Positions 49,581 to 59,118 of a stretch of 64,000 bases of DNA are shown piece after piece (position 1 is the first letter of the stretch; each line of letters opens with the position of its first letter). This DNA comes from JAOZHU01 sp964632845 (GTDB lineage Archaea; Thermoproteota; Bathyarchaeia; Bathyarchaeales; Bathycorpusculaceae), in assembly GCA_964632845.1 (NCBI GenBank), contig CAZWDU010000002.1, positions 141,804 to 205,803 of the forward strand. Direction: 5' to 3'. The notes beneath the pieces are model-generated. The model had not been told where the DNA came from. It saw only the letters and a program-made list of their open reading frames with translations, and did no database searches. The translations under genes were made by a program, and so were the position numbers.

Positions 49581-50420
49581 ATGCGATTTAAGCGTCAGAG
49601 TTTAAGAAAAGATAAGCGGGCTATTAGCCCCGCGATTTCAACGGTCATGATAACGGGCGTGCTTGTCGCGCTTGTTATGACGACTGTTGTTTTTGCGAAC
49701 AATTTTTTGGACGCACGGCTTGCTGAAAACGAGTTTAGCTCCAGTAAACAGTTTATGCTTACAACAGGCTTACAGGTGGATGATGTCGCGTGGACTATTG
49801 GGCGCACGCAGACTATTCGCTACTCAAGCAGGTACGGAAATGTGGCGTTTGAGCCTTCGGCTCTGAGCTATTCCTTCGAAGTTTCCTATGATGGCTCAAC
49901 ATGGGATTTAGTTTTTACTAACACCACGGGTATAATTCTGTATAACATGCCAACAAGTATGCTCACGTACGGCAACAACTACTTTGAACGCATCTTCCCA
50001 TCCAGCGATTCTTTTCTACAGAAGAGCACCTCAGCGCCAGTGACTAAAGTGTTCGCTTTAGAAAAACTGCCTATGGCTGACGGAAGTTACATACGAGTCG
50101 TGGTTGCACCATCAACAAGAACGTTAAACTTGACTGTTGGCGGGACAACTTACGTTAAGTTCTTTCTGCCTTCTCTTAATTCAGGATCAAATCTGTACCT
50201 TTCGCAGTCTATAACGATTGCAGGAAACAATGTAGCTAAGATTGTCCGAAGCGGGGTCGATAAAGTTCGAGTAAACGTTACTTTTCCGTCTGCTTCTCAA
50301 GGTTACGACTCCACGTTTTTCAAATTTGAACAGGTATCTGAAATTGTTGATGTTCCTGATGATTCCGTTGTGGAGTTTTACGTTGGCACGGTGATTGTTT
50401 CGTTAGGACTGCATACGTAA
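49581..50420 (+). CDS. Pilin-like protein 1 (archaeal class III signal)
   Basis: 279 residues. Leader MRFKRQSLRKDKRA then ISPAISTVMITGVLVALVMTT, the typical archaeal pilin processing site and helix. The ~240-residue external domain is Ser/Thr/Tyr-rich and beta-like (YSFEVSYDGSTWDLVFTNTTG, TLNLTVGGTTYVKFFLP). Larger than major pilins, so probably a minor or tip subunit. Second-position Ile and Ser-Pro are conserved with the pilins at 15663 and 57688. In-operon gap to the platform gene is 10 bases. Confidence 0.85.
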   Translation: MRFKRQSLRKDKRAISPAISTVMITGVLVALVMTTVVFANNFLDARLAENEFSSSKQFMLTTGLQVDDVAWTIGRTQTIRYSSRYGNVAFEPSALSYSFEVSYDGSTWDLVFTNTTGIILYNMPTSMLTYGNNYFERIFPSSDSFLQKSTSAPVTKVFALEKLPMADGSYIRVVVAPSTRTLNLTVGGTTYVKFFLPSLNSGSNLYLSQSITIAGNNVAKIVRSGVDKVRVNVTFPSASQGYDSTFFKFEQVSEIVDVPDDSVVEFYVGTVIVSLGLHT

Positions 50421-50439
50421 AAACTATGGAGGGTATCAA

Positions 50440-50910
50440 GTGGCACATGTAACTATCGAATACGTCATCCTGCTTCCGCTTTTAATCGCGCAGATTTTCC
50501 TCTTCCCCTTTGCAGCCAACGTGATAATGACTAACTGGGTGGATTCTCGCAGAACGTTAGCCCTGCAAGAAACAGCAAGCCACTTGGGAAGTTCTATTCA
50601 GCAAGCGTATCTTTCTTTGAATTACACCACCATTTCAGCGGCTAATGCTACAAACAGGCTGGATGTTCCGCCTTTCATAGAAGGATACGCGTACACGGCA
50701 ACCGCAACGTTAGAGGCTGCTTCAGGCTCCAAAGTTTTGGAGCTAACTCTCATGTTCAAGGGCATTACAATCTCGGCTACCACGGCAGTTACGCTGGGGC
50801 AAAACGTTGACTGGAAAGATTCCACCTTCAAGAGCAATTCAACCTCAACGTGTTTGCGAGTTGAAAAAGACAGCTCCAGCGGCATAATCACGCTATATTT
50901 CGAATCATAG
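50440..50910 (+). CDS. Pilin-like protein 2 (TadE-like short leader)
   Basis: 156 residues, start GTG 50440 with GGAGGG 12 bases before. It begins almost immediately with the hydrophobic helix TIEYVILLPLLIAQIFLFPF; the Glu three residues in resembles the Glu5 of type IV pilins and TadE. The external part is small and beta-like (NATNRLDVPPFIEGYAYTATA). Probable minor pilin. Leader of only three or four residues is unusual but repeated in the next three genes. Confidence 0.7.
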   Translation: MAHVTIEYVILLPLLIAQIFLFPFAANVIMTNWVDSRRTLALQETASHLGSSIQQAYLSLNYTTISAANATNRLDVPPFIEGYAYTATATLEAASGSKVLELTLMFKGITISATTAVTLGQNVDWKDSTFKSNSTSTCLRVEKDSSSGIITLYFES

Positions 50911-50924
50911 GAGACAAAAACAAC

Positions 50925-52103
50925 ATGGCAGGCGCAAGCATAGACCATCTGGTTTCGGTTACCATTTTCTTAGCGGCGCTGCTGCTCTTCATCAGCTTAT
51001 TCAATCAAACGATTCAGACCGCGGTGATTTACCAGCAACACAACACGCTTGCAACAAAATGCAGCGACTTGTTGGACAACATGCTATTGACCCCCAGTAT
51101 TCCTTTAGATGCCCAACCGACGGTTTTCGGATTGCATGACACTAACTTCGCGGGGTACACGCTTGAACCTTTTTCGCTTATGTGCTTGGACTCGTCAACA
51201 GGCACTTCTATCTATTACGAGAAAAAAGACATGACCTACAGTAACATGCCCGTGGGCTTTGGCAATTCTTTGCTTATGCCCAATAGCAACGTTGTTGAGT
51301 ATTCTTCAGCGCTAGAGATGCTTGGAATAAACGGTGCTTATGGTTTTCAGCTTACACTGTCGCCTATAGTAAACGTTTCAATAACCAGAGTTCAAAGCAG
51401 ATTATCGATTGATGTCCGCGGTGTCGGTTTTCCGCTTGCAGACACTCTGGTAAGCTATTATCTCCTGCCTGTTTCACTAAACAGCACTAACCCTGACTTC
51501 TTGACAGACGACATTCAAACTGGCACGGTCCTCACAGACGACGCAGGCAGTGCTTCAGTTCCGCTTGCGTTAGATGAAAGTTTAACTTATGCATTTGTTG
51601 CGTACGCTCATGTCGGCGGTCTCGCTGGAATAGGCTTCTATACGCCTGATTCTTCAGGAAGCCAACAGCTGATTCCGTTTGTTGACTCTCTGGCTGAGAA
51701 CACAGTTCTTTTGGCGCATAGTTCCGACGTGCCAGACACAGCTTCTTCCTCCGAAAAGTTAGCGTATAATGCAGCATTTGTCAAGTTATCTAATGAGAAT
51801 TTCGAGTTGCAGAGTAACTCCACTGGCGAAGTCTGGTCGGGTGCAGGTGGCGCCTTACAAGTCGTTGATGTCCCCAACTATGCTGGGATTCTGGTAATCG
51901 CATACAACGATTACTTGGGAAATGGCGGTGTTGCCGTGATGCCTTGGAGCGTTGGCTCTTTAGCTTTTCCAGTTACGTTCGGCGGAAACCCCGAGATGCA
52001 GGAGTGGGTGGCAACTGACATGCGCCAAGTGCTAGTAAACGGCGTAGCTTATCAGGCGAAGCTTTCGCTGTGGAGTTTGCAGGGGGTTCAGGTGGTAGGG
52101 TAA
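50925..52103 (+). CDS. Pilin-like protein 3 with large external domain
   Basis: 392 residues. N-terminus MAGASIDHLVSVTIFLAALLLF: very short leader, Asp in the place of the pilin Glu, then the assembly helix and an amphipathic stretch (NQTIQTAVIYQQHNTLATKCSDLLDNML). The external ~340 residues are Ser/Thr/Asn-rich. Several turn motifs (STNPDFLTDDIQTGTVLTDD) suggest a beta-sandwich region with a hinge. No family recognised. Part of the operon, gap 14 bases. Confidence 0.7.
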   Translation: MAGASIDHLVSVTIFLAALLLFISLFNQTIQTAVIYQQHNTLATKCSDLLDNMLLTPSIPLDAQPTVFGLHDTNFAGYTLEPFSLMCLDSSTGTSIYYEKKDMTYSNMPVGFGNSLLMPNSNVVEYSSALEMLGINGAYGFQLTLSPIVNVSITRVQSRLSIDVRGVGFPLADTLVSYYLLPVSLNSTNPDFLTDDIQTGTVLTDDAGSASVPLALDESLTYAFVAYAHVGGLAGIGFYTPDSSGSQQLIPFVDSLAENTVLLAHSSDVPDTASSSEKLAYNAAFVKLSNENFELQSNSTGEVWSGAGGALQVVDVPNYAGILVIAYNDYLGNGGVAVMPWSVGSLAFPVTFGGNPEMQEWVATDMRQVLVNGVAYQAKLSLWSLQGVQVVG

Positions 52104-52104
52104 C

Positions 52105-53415
52105 ATGATGCGTTCAGTTGAGATTTTACTTGTGATAATCATCCTCACTGGAGCGTTCATTATTGCGTCCTCTTTCGCTGTTTTGCCTGAACCGCGGCAG
52201 ACGTCGGCTGTTAACCTTAGGCGCATGGCGCTGACGACGCTGCAGATGCTGGATTCAAACCATGAGTTGAGTAAAGTTGCTTTTTCAAGCGACTCCGCAG
52301 ATTGGAATGAGCTTCAAGTGGCTCTTTCTGCTTCGCTGCCGCCTGACATGGTGTATAACCTCACGGTTTATGAGGTAGATAGCAGCGGAAACAGTGCTAC
52401 CCTCTACAAGTTTAAACGGACTATTTCTAACGCGGAAAGTTTAGGCGTCTCATCGGATTCTTCATCGTATTTTGTGGCTTCGTCCAACGTGACTTTCGCG
52501 TTCACTCCAGAAAAAATTGGTGCAACACTGTACATTTTGAATTGCAATGACGCAAACGGCTGGTGGGTCACAGGCTACACGGCTCAGAGCCTAGCACAAG
52601 ACTTGTACAACATGCTGCACCGCTATTTCAAAGTAACAGTTATGGTGAACAGCACAGAACAGCTTGGGCAGTTATTTGACGGCCAAAAGCTTTCAACTAA
52701 CCCTATTGAAAGGGAAAATGAAACGGTTCAGAATGCTGTTGTCATTAACACGTTCGGAGAAGTTGCCCCAATACCCACAGCGTACTGCACACCGCCATAT
52801 TCCGATAATTCATATGCACGCTACTGTCATTTTATAGGACAAAAAACCAACCAGTACAATTGGACTTGGGCTAGCATTGTAGGGTATCCGTTTTATTATG
52901 TTTCAAACACGGCGTATTTTTCTGGTACCCAAAATGGCTGGGGCATATATGGCATGAACAGAGTTGCGGAAGCAGGAATAAGAGCGTTTCTTCAAGGTTT
53001 GAACAATCAACAATACACATATGATAGCAGTGGCGTCATGAGTTCTGTCGGCGTTGTTACTCTCAACAACACCGTTGCTAACTATTGCAACTATTATGGA
53101 ATTTATCCTTCGTCATACCAAACTTCGACAAGGGCATTATCGATACTGTCTGGTTACAATCTCCGCGTTGGGCTTTACGTGTTTAATCCAGTTGGGAATT
53201 ACATTCCAGGCGCCATATACAACCATGTTTTCAGCGGTTCCAGTAATATTACAGGGTCGCTTTTGGCGTTGGGTTTAACTCGTACTCCCGATATTCGGCT
53301 TACCGCTATCAGTCTTCTTTCGTATTATCATCCTTCGCTTTATCCTTCTGAGTATCAGTCTTCTGAGACTTCTAGACTTGTTGTTTTGGAGCTTGGGTTA
53401 GTTGGAGGCGTCTAA
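52105..53415 (+). CDS. Pilin-like protein 4
   Basis: 436 residues. N-terminus MMRSVEILLVIIILTGAFIIASS: short leader, Glu near the start of the hydrophobic helix, as in the neighbours. External region is rich in Tyr, Asn and Ser (AYCTPPYSDNSYARYCHFIG, FYYVSNTAYFSGTQNG) and contains a few Cys. It starts one base after the previous stop and ends 2 bases before the giant subunit, so the three are tightly coupled. Function probably in the fibre tip or as a membrane-proximal initiator. Confidence 0.7.
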   Translation: MMRSVEILLVIIILTGAFIIASSFAVLPEPRQTSAVNLRRMALTTLQMLDSNHELSKVAFSSDSADWNELQVALSASLPPDMVYNLTVYEVDSSGNSATLYKFKRTISNAESLGVSSDSSSYFVASSNVTFAFTPEKIGATLYILNCNDANGWWVTGYTAQSLAQDLYNMLHRYFKVTVMVNSTEQLGQLFDGQKLSTNPIERENETVQNAVVINTFGEVAPIPTAYCTPPYSDNSYARYCHFIGQKTNQYNWTWASIVGYPFYYVSNTAYFSGTQNGWGIYGMNRVAEAGIRAFLQGLNNQQYTYDSSGVMSSVGVVTLNNTVANYCNYYGIYPSSYQTSTRALSILSGYNLRVGLYVFNPVGNYIPGAIYNHVFSGSSNITGSLLALGLTRTPDIRLTAISLLSYYHPSLYPSEYQSSETSRLVVLELGLVGGV

Positions 53416-53417
53416 AA

Positions 53418-56400
53418 GTGAACAGTAAAGGTCAGTTTTCAATTATCGCGGCTTTGCTAGTTGCCGTTGTGCTAATAGGCACGGTTATAACAACGTACGC
53501 TACGCTTCGATACAGTACAAATCAGGAACAACCTCAAGTTTTAAGCGCGGTAGACGAAACTAATTTGGCGTTAGAGAAGGTTTTAGGTTTCACAGTAGGC
53601 TACTACGGTTCTGTCCTGCAGGTTACTGGTGACACGGCATACGCAAAAAGCCTCACCATGGATTACCTGAAAAAGAGTTTAGGAAACATGGCTGACATCA
53701 AGCCTGAATGGGGCGGCTCCTTCAGCTTGTCTTCTCTGGATTTAAGTGCAAACTGGTTTACGAATAACAGCTATAGCAGAGGACAGGCAGTGGTCAATTA
53801 TGACTTGATAGGTTTAGGCATTTCAGGCATGAGCTATGACACGTCATGCCGCTTAGATGTGCAGGTTTCAACTTTACTTTCCACCGGTCAAGTGTGCCTA
53901 ACCGTGTTCAAAGATGGCAATGAGCCTGTAGTCAATTTGAACAAGCAGAACTTCAACTTTTACCGTTATTCAAACTTGACATGGGACTACGCGACGCCAA
54001 CTGGCGCATTAACAGCTTTTTCAAACGGCACGTACCTAATTGACATTCCATCAGGCATTGACCCGTTAAGTTACGTGGTTCAAGTAACGGATACGCGGGG
54101 TATACTGGTTGCAGCTGCATCGTTCAGTCGTATCACTTCCACGCTAATGTGGAACACTACTTCTCAAGAAGTAGACTACGTGGATAACAGCACTGTGAAC
54201 ATAGGCGCACAAAGCAACTTCACCGCGCAACAGTATGGTCCCGATGGAATATTTGACACTTTGACAGAAGGCACTTCTGGAACTGTAATGCAGCACTATT
54301 ATTCTGACAATTTTAACCTAATAGGTTCGACAACGCTGGAATCTGGCACAACAACAGCCTTGCAAAGTGACAACGGGCAATATATGAGTTTTCGTTCCTA
54401 CGCTTCCGCGTATTCTGGGACATCTGATTTTGGTTACAAAACAGTGGGTACAAGTACCAGCGATTTTAGTTCTATCAGGGGTTCACGGTTCACATGCACT
54501 TCAACTGGTTCCGCTAACAGTATAACTGCATACTTAAGCTATACACCGCCAACTGCTACTTTCGGGACTACCGCCACAGGAAGTCTTGGCGAAACAATTA
54601 TGGATACCATGAGGGGGCAAAGTTTCATGACTCCATCTTATCCTGTGGTTGCTCAAAACATAAAAGCCTACATTGATGTTGAACCCCCAACTTTGGGTAA
54701 CACCGCCACAGGTACCTCTTATCAAACAGCAAGTAATTATCTTAGAGGTTCTCCCTTTCAAGCTTCTGAAACTGGCACCGTACAAAGTATCAGTGCATAC
54801 CTTTACGTAACTAGCACTTATAGACACATAAAAGCAGCAATCTACACTGCGAGCGGTACTTTGGTAGATTCAACATCGGAGGTTACCGGTTTATCTGGTG
54901 GAGCTCAATGGGTTACATTCACCTTCAGTGGAGCTCAACCAAATCTAACAAGCGGCACCACCTACATCTTGGTGATATGGGCAGACTCAGGTGGGTCATC
55001 TGTGTATCTTTATTATAGTTCTACATCGACAAACGCTGGTCGTTTCTATTCGTATAATTATCGAACTAGTTGGCCTTCTCCAGTGTCATTCAACAATGAC
55101 AATAGAGTTTATTGCATTTACTGTACATACGAAAGTTCCACGAACGTGAAAGCAGCCATCTACGACAACAACGGCGGTATAGTCGCTTCAACAGACCAAC
55201 TGTCGATCCCAGCAAGTGCTTCTGCTGATTGGCAAACCTTCACCTTTGCTTCTCCTCCAACATTAGCAGCGTCCACACAATACGTGCTGGTTGTTTGGTC
55301 TCAATCTGGAGACGGCAGTGTGGGCCTTCGCTATGCTAGCGGAACTGGTACTGGTCGCTATGACTCCCAAACATACGGAAGTTGGCCACCGTCTGTAACT
55401 TTCTCAACGAATAGCCGCAACTACTGCATCTACTTTACCTATCAGCAGACAGGCGGCGCGCTTGCACAAGCTGCAATATACTCATCCGACGGCTACTCGC
55501 GTCTCGGAATCACCGAAGAGAAAACATTGAGCGCTACAACTGGAAGCTGGGTCACATTCAATTTCGTCTCTTCGCCAGTCTTGACTGCATCGACAAATTA
55601 CGTTTTAATGGTTTGGTCTTCAGATGCGAGCAACGTCGACATATTCTACAATGGTGGAACAGCTGAATATTTCCGAGGCAGCGGAACCTACCCTAATTGG
55701 CCAAGCTACATTTACGACCAGTATTTCCAGCGTGCATATAGCATCTACTGTACCGTAGGTGTGCCAAGCGAATATACCTGCGAGGTTGAATTCACTGGAT
55801 TATCAAACATTCAAAGTTGGACGCAGCTAGATTGGGCAACGGATAGCAGTTGCACCGCTACAGGAGTGACCATAACTGTTCAATTGTATAATTATCAAGC
55901 AGATCGCTATGCGTTAAACGGTGAGGATGGGTACACCTCAGTTATTATAGGCACTTCGGATGTGATGTTGACTCAGACTATAACATCTACTCCAGCAAAC
56001 TTCCGAGATGGCGATGGAAACTGGAAACTCAAGTTCAAAGCTGTGAAATCAACTTCATCATCGTTTGACCTGAAAGTTGACTTGGCGCGGTTCAGTCCAT
56101 CGGGGATTACCTACGCGCTTGATATTGAAGAGCAATGGACTAACGTTAGCTATGTGGATCCCCGTCAAGACTTGTGCATTAGAACAGGTAGCCTAAGCTT
56201 GACTGAAACCTTGGCAGTTGATGCTCTTGTTGGTGCGTCATGGATCACGGTGTTTGAATCCCTGCAGCCTAACACATGGAATAACGTTTCTGTAGCGCCG
56301 TACATAAGCTCCCAGAATTTTGTAATCAGGTTCAGAGACTCAGGCAGCAGTTCAGGCTCAACTCCAGATAGCTGGAACATAGATACGGTGTTGCTGAGTT

Positions 56401-57617
56401 CCCAGCCAGGTGTGGATGCGCTCTTGGCAACGCAGGATCACACAATAGTCGTGGAGTTGCTTCAGAATGGGACAATGCGGTGGCTGGGGCAAAACCTACA
56501 GCTTGAAACTCAGGGGCACCCTATTCCGCCTATCCCTGTGAAAGCTATTCATGTGAACCAAACGATAAACGGCGTAAATCAGGAAGTGCCGTTCCAAGTA
56601 GAGGACTGGTCATCCGAATATCGCATTCCAGTGGGCTTAACCAACAATGCCACAGTTTTCAGCAACAGGCAAATGATAGTTTTTCTCATAAACGTTAATG
56701 TGTCCAAGGTCACAGTGTGGTGGAACGGAAGTGACACGGCGACACAGACACCGTTAGCTTATACTAACCGTTACTTCAACGATAACACAGCCACCAGCAC
56801 ACTGAACAACGGCAGACTTTCCATACAATTCTCGTCCAGCGGCTTCAGCGTTACATCCACTTTGGGAACCACGTCAAGTACTGCAACATTTATGCGCATA
56901 AACTCAGATTCAGACGACACAGACCCTGAATTAGCATTCGTCATAGTTAACGGTGTCGTAAGGGACATTGTGCAGGGTGAACCCGAGTGGTCTAACGGTG
57001 TTACTGACTGTTCCAACCTTTACGCTAATACAGTGTATACTCTGCCCGCTAACGCGACATACTTCACTTACCAGTTAAGGCTAATGTTCGTAGATTCAGC
57101 GGGACGCACAAGAACACTCAGAGATTTATGTCCCGTTAAACTATCAACTTCCCTCGGCTCAGTCACAGTTCAGACTGAAAACGGAACGTCTGGTGCTTCT
57201 CCTATTGTTGCAAGCGGAACTGGAACATTTAAAAACTATGATTCAGGCAGCTCATGGACAGCGCATCATTGGAGCCAATTCAACAGCACAACAGGCGCAG
57301 GTGCAGGAATAATGTTCACTAACGCGTCTAACCAACTACTTTATGCCTTCGACTCAATTGCTTCAGCCTCAATAGGTTCGCTTAACGTCAGCGCCACCGC
57401 TAAAACAATCGAGTTTTCTCCTGTTACTCAACCGTTAGGTACAGTTTCCCCGTTCACTACGCCTAATACGTACGAAATAACTTGGTACGGTGCTGTAGTG
57501 ACGTTTGACGGTACCGCAAACGCAACGCCGATATACAAGTTGCAAGGTTCTACTCCGACTGGGCTGTGGCTTCTGGTTGAGTATCAGCCAAAGATAACAG
57601 TGACGTCGGAAAGCTGA
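53418..57617 (+). CDS. Giant pilin-like surface protein/adhesin (1399 residues)
   Basis: Starts GTG 53418: MNSKGQFSIIAALLVAVVLIG, a class III-like signal with SKG before the cut and an assembly or anchor helix. The rest, about 1360 residues, is Ser/Thr/Asn/Tyr-rich and exported. Residues about 470-787 contain three tandem repeats of exactly 106 residues (see the repeat entry), jelly-roll-like with a conserved YCIYxTY end and AAIY start. Upstream is a half-copy pair (TATGSLGETIMDTMRGQSF and TATGTSYQTASNYLRGSPF). C-terminal part has LYANTVYTLPANATYFTYQL-type beta segments. No C-terminal membrane helix. Most likely a pilus-tip or cell-surface adhesin. Confidence 0.8.
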   Translation: MNSKGQFSIIAALLVAVVLIGTVITTYATLRYSTNQEQPQVLSAVDETNLALEKVLGFTVGYYGSVLQVTGDTAYAKSLTMDYLKKSLGNMADIKPEWGGSFSLSSLDLSANWFTNNSYSRGQAVVNYDLIGLGISGMSYDTSCRLDVQVSTLLSTGQVCLTVFKDGNEPVVNLNKQNFNFYRYSNLTWDYATPTGALTAFSNGTYLIDIPSGIDPLSYVVQVTDTRGILVAAASFSRITSTLMWNTTSQEVDYVDNSTVNIGAQSNFTAQQYGPDGIFDTLTEGTSGTVMQHYYSDNFNLIGSTTLESGTTTALQSDNGQYMSFRSYASAYSGTSDFGYKTVGTSTSDFSSIRGSRFTCTSTGSANSITAYLSYTPPTATFGTTATGSLGETIMDTMRGQSFMTPSYPVVAQNIKAYIDVEPPTLGNTATGTSYQTASNYLRGSPFQASETGTVQSISAYLYVTSTYRHIKAAIYTASGTLVDSTSEVTGLSGGAQWVTFTFSGAQPNLTSGTTYILVIWADSGGSSVYLYYSSTSTNAGRFYSYNYRTSWPSPVSFNNDNRVYCIYCTYESSTNVKAAIYDNNGGIVASTDQLSIPASASADWQTFTFASPPTLAASTQYVLVVWSQSGDGSVGLRYASGTGTGRYDSQTYGSWPPSVTFSTNSRNYCIYFTYQQTGGALAQAAIYSSDGYSRLGITEEKTLSATTGSWVTFNFVSSPVLTASTNYVLMVWSSDASNVDIFYNGGTAEYFRGSGTYPNWPSYIYDQYFQRAYSIYCTVGVPSEYTCEVEFTGLSNIQSWTQLDWATDSSCTATGVTITVQLYNYQADRYALNGEDGYTSVIIGTSDVMLTQTITSTPANFRDGDGNWKLKFKAVKSTSSSFDLKVDLARFSPSGITYALDIEEQWTNVSYVDPRQDLCIRTGSLSLTETLAVDALVGASWITVFESLQPNTWNNVSVAPYISSQNFVIRFRDSGSSSGSTPDSWNIDTVLLSSQPGVDALLATQDHTIVVELLQNGTMRWLGQNLQLETQGHPIPPIPVKAIHVNQTINGVNQEVPFQVEDWSSEYRIPVGLTNNATVFSNRQMIVFLINVNVSKVTVWWNGSDTATQTPLAYTNRYFNDNTATSTLNNGRLSIQFSSSGFSVTSTLGTTSSTATFMRINSDSDDTDPELAFVIVNGVVRDIVQGEPEWSNGVTDCSNLYANTVYTLPANATYFTYQLRLMFVDSAGRTRTLRDLCPVKLSTSLGSVTVQTENGTSGASPIVASGTGTFKNYDSGSSWTAHHWSQFNSTTGAGAGIMFTNASNQLLYAFDSIASASIGSLNVSATAKTIEFSPVTQPLGTVSPFTTPNTYEITWYGAVVTFDGTANATPIYKLQGSTPTGLWLLVEYQPKITVTSES
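54825..55778 (+). repeat. Three tandem 318-base (106-residue) coding repeats
   Basis: Inside the giant subunit, the codon for the Lys/Gln of KAAIY, KAAIY and QAAIY falls at 54831, 55149 and 55467, an exact 318-base period. Each unit runs from AAIY through a W(V/Q)TF(T/N)F strand, a TxYVLV(V/I)W segment and ends in YCIYxTY. Copies differ at many bases, so the duplication is old and selection keeps the period. Confidence 0.8.
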
Positions 57618-57635
57618 GTGTGTTGCTTTTTGATA

Positions 57636-57664
57636 CGTATTCGCTATACGCATTGCTTAAATAC
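57636..57664 (+). promoter_or_regulatory. Promoter of the major pilin gene
   Basis: Inverted repeat CGTAT-N5-ATACG (57636-57650) lies just before TATA-like TTAAATA (57657-57663). Predicted start near 57687, so the major pilin can be transcribed separately from the long operon, as needed for an abundant subunit, with little or no leader. Confidence 0.5.
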
Positions 57665-57687
57665 AAGCATTTATGAAGTCTTAATAC

Positions 57688-58137
57688 GTGATAGTAATGC
57701 TATATAGAAACATGCTGAAATCCAAAAAAGCAATATCACCAATACTAGCCACTTTGCTTCTCATAGTCATCGCAGTCGCAGCCATCGTCATAACCTACGC
57801 GTGGGTAACAACCTACATGGGCACCACAACGCAGCAGGCAGGATTCCTTCCGTACAAAGCAAACGTAGCCTTCTCGGCAGATACTATAACTATCGACATA
57901 GGCAACTCTGGAACATCGAGTGGACAAGTAGTAGCCATATACATCGGAAATTCGACAGCAACACTTCAATCTCAGGCAAACACCGTTGTTGACCCTGATT
58001 TGCCAGCATCAATTGACGCAGGCGCCATCGAAAGCTTTGCCGTTACCTATAAAGAATTGGTCTCAGATACAACCTACTACTTCAGAGTAGTACCAAACTC
58101 TGGGGCGGCTCTAGAGTTTCAGGCAGCAGCACCATAA
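57688..58137 (+). CDS. Major archaeal type IV pilin
   Basis: 149 residues from GTG 57688; ATG 57697 or 57712 are in frame. Signal LKSKKA then ISPILATLLLIVIAVAAIVIT, a textbook archaeal pilin. The external domain is small, polar and Gly/Ser/Thr-rich (IDIGNSGTSSGQVVAIYIGN). Own promoter before it and T-runs after it suggest stronger expression than the large subunits. It belongs to the same group as the isolated pilin at 15663. Confidence 0.9.
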   Translation: MIVMLYRNMLKSKKAISPILATLLLIVIAVAAIVITYAWVTTYMGTTTQQAGFLPYKANVAFSADTITIDIGNSGTSSGQVVAIYIGNSTATLQSQANTVVDPDLPASIDAGAIESFAVTYKELVSDTTYYFRVVPNSGAALEFQAAAP

Positions 58138-58148
58138 ACAACCTTTCT

Positions 58149-58173
58149 CAATTTTTTTGTTACCCCCTTTTTG
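58149..58173 (+). terminator. T-rich terminator after the major pilin
   Basis: T7 at 58152-58158 and T5 at 58168-58172 follow the pilin stop; archaeal termination commonly occurs at such T-runs. It probably limits readthrough into the peptidase gene. Confidence 0.45.
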
Positions 58174-58272
58174 TTACTTTAAGCCATACATACCCCGAGA
58201 ATAAATTCTTATTAACAAAACCACAATTCTCTTAACCTATCTACTCACCAAGTTGAAAAGGATACCTGAAGT

Positions 58273-59088
58273 ATGCAAGAAATCTTCGAAGCTGCAAAAG
58301 TAACGCTTTCCTTGGCTTTCTTAACGTACGCGTCTTGGAGCGACTACAAAACCCGAGAAGTCACAGACCGCGTTTGGATAGTCTACGCGCCTATAGCATT
58401 GCTGCTGTCAACAGCGGAGCTGCTCCTATACGACCCTGCAAGACTGCCATTATTCGGGCTAAGCTTCGGCGTAACCGTCGTCATTGCCTTCGTCCTGTTC
58501 TACTCAGGCGGATTCGGAGGTGCTGACTCAAAAGCTCTAATGTGTGTTGCTTTGGCATTACCCTTCTTTCCAGCAACCCTCTTCATGCCTATCTTAGCCG
58601 CAGGAGCATCACCGCTTGCCCAAAACATCTTCCCGCTAACAATCTTCAGCAACTCCGTATTAGTCGCAGCTTTCAGCGGTGTCGCCCTGCTCATTTACAA
58701 CCTCTTTCAGCGCGTAAAAAATAGGCAAAAAATGTTCGAAGCCACACTTGCACGTGAACCCGCTTGGAAAAAACTCGTAGTTTTAATAACAGGCTACAAA
58801 ATGCCTATTGCCAAGCTAAAAGAGAAATGGCACATTTACCCTATGGAAGACATAACTGAAGACAACGATGTCGACAGTGTTAAAAGAAAACTTGTTGTCA
58901 TCCCCCGTGACGAGGGAAGAGATTACGTAGTCGCGCGCCTCTCAAATGCTGTTGATGCTGGAAAAATCGGCGCCAAAATTTGGGCTACACCTGGCTTGCC
59001 CATGCTCATATTCGTGACAATTGGCTTAATTGCTGCTTTGTTTTTCGGAGACGTAGTCTGGATTCTAGTGAGTTTTGCCTTTGGATAA
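58273..59088 (+). CDS. Prepilin peptidase (A24 family, archaeal PibD/EppA type)
   Basis: 271 residues with about six membrane helices. The two catalytic Asp are visible: SWSDYKTREVTDRVW near residue 23 and GFGGADSKALMC near residue 82 (GxGxxD motif). It cuts the class III signals of the pilins encoded here and probably that at 15663. A cytoplasmic loop of about 100 residues (IYPMEDITEDNDVDSVKRKLVV) before the last helices is longer than in short archaellin peptidases. It lies 135 bases after the pilin and closes the locus. Confidence 0.9.
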   Translation: MQEIFEAAKVTLSLAFLTYASWSDYKTREVTDRVWIVYAPIALLLSTAELLLYDPARLPLFGLSFGVTVVIAFVLFYSGGFGGADSKALMCVALALPFFPATLFMPILAAGASPLAQNIFPLTIFSNSVLVAAFSGVALLIYNLFQRVKNRQKMFEATLAREPAWKKLVVLITGYKMPIAKLKEKWHIYPMEDITEDNDVDSVKRKLVVIPRDEGRDYVVARLSNAVDAGKIGAKIWATPGLPMLIFVTIGLIAALFFGDVVWILVSFAFG

Positions 59089-59118
59089 CGCTTTAGTTGT
59101 ATAAGAAGAAGTTTCTGT

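Noticed and set aside
54825..55778. CRISPR-like periodicity
   Set aside because: The 318-base period is a coding repeat of 106 residues without identical short repeats.
46279..59088. Interpretation as an archaellum locus
   Set aside because: No ArlH, ArlF or ArlG and no tandem archaellins; the large beta-rich pilin-like subunits and peptidase fit a pilus.
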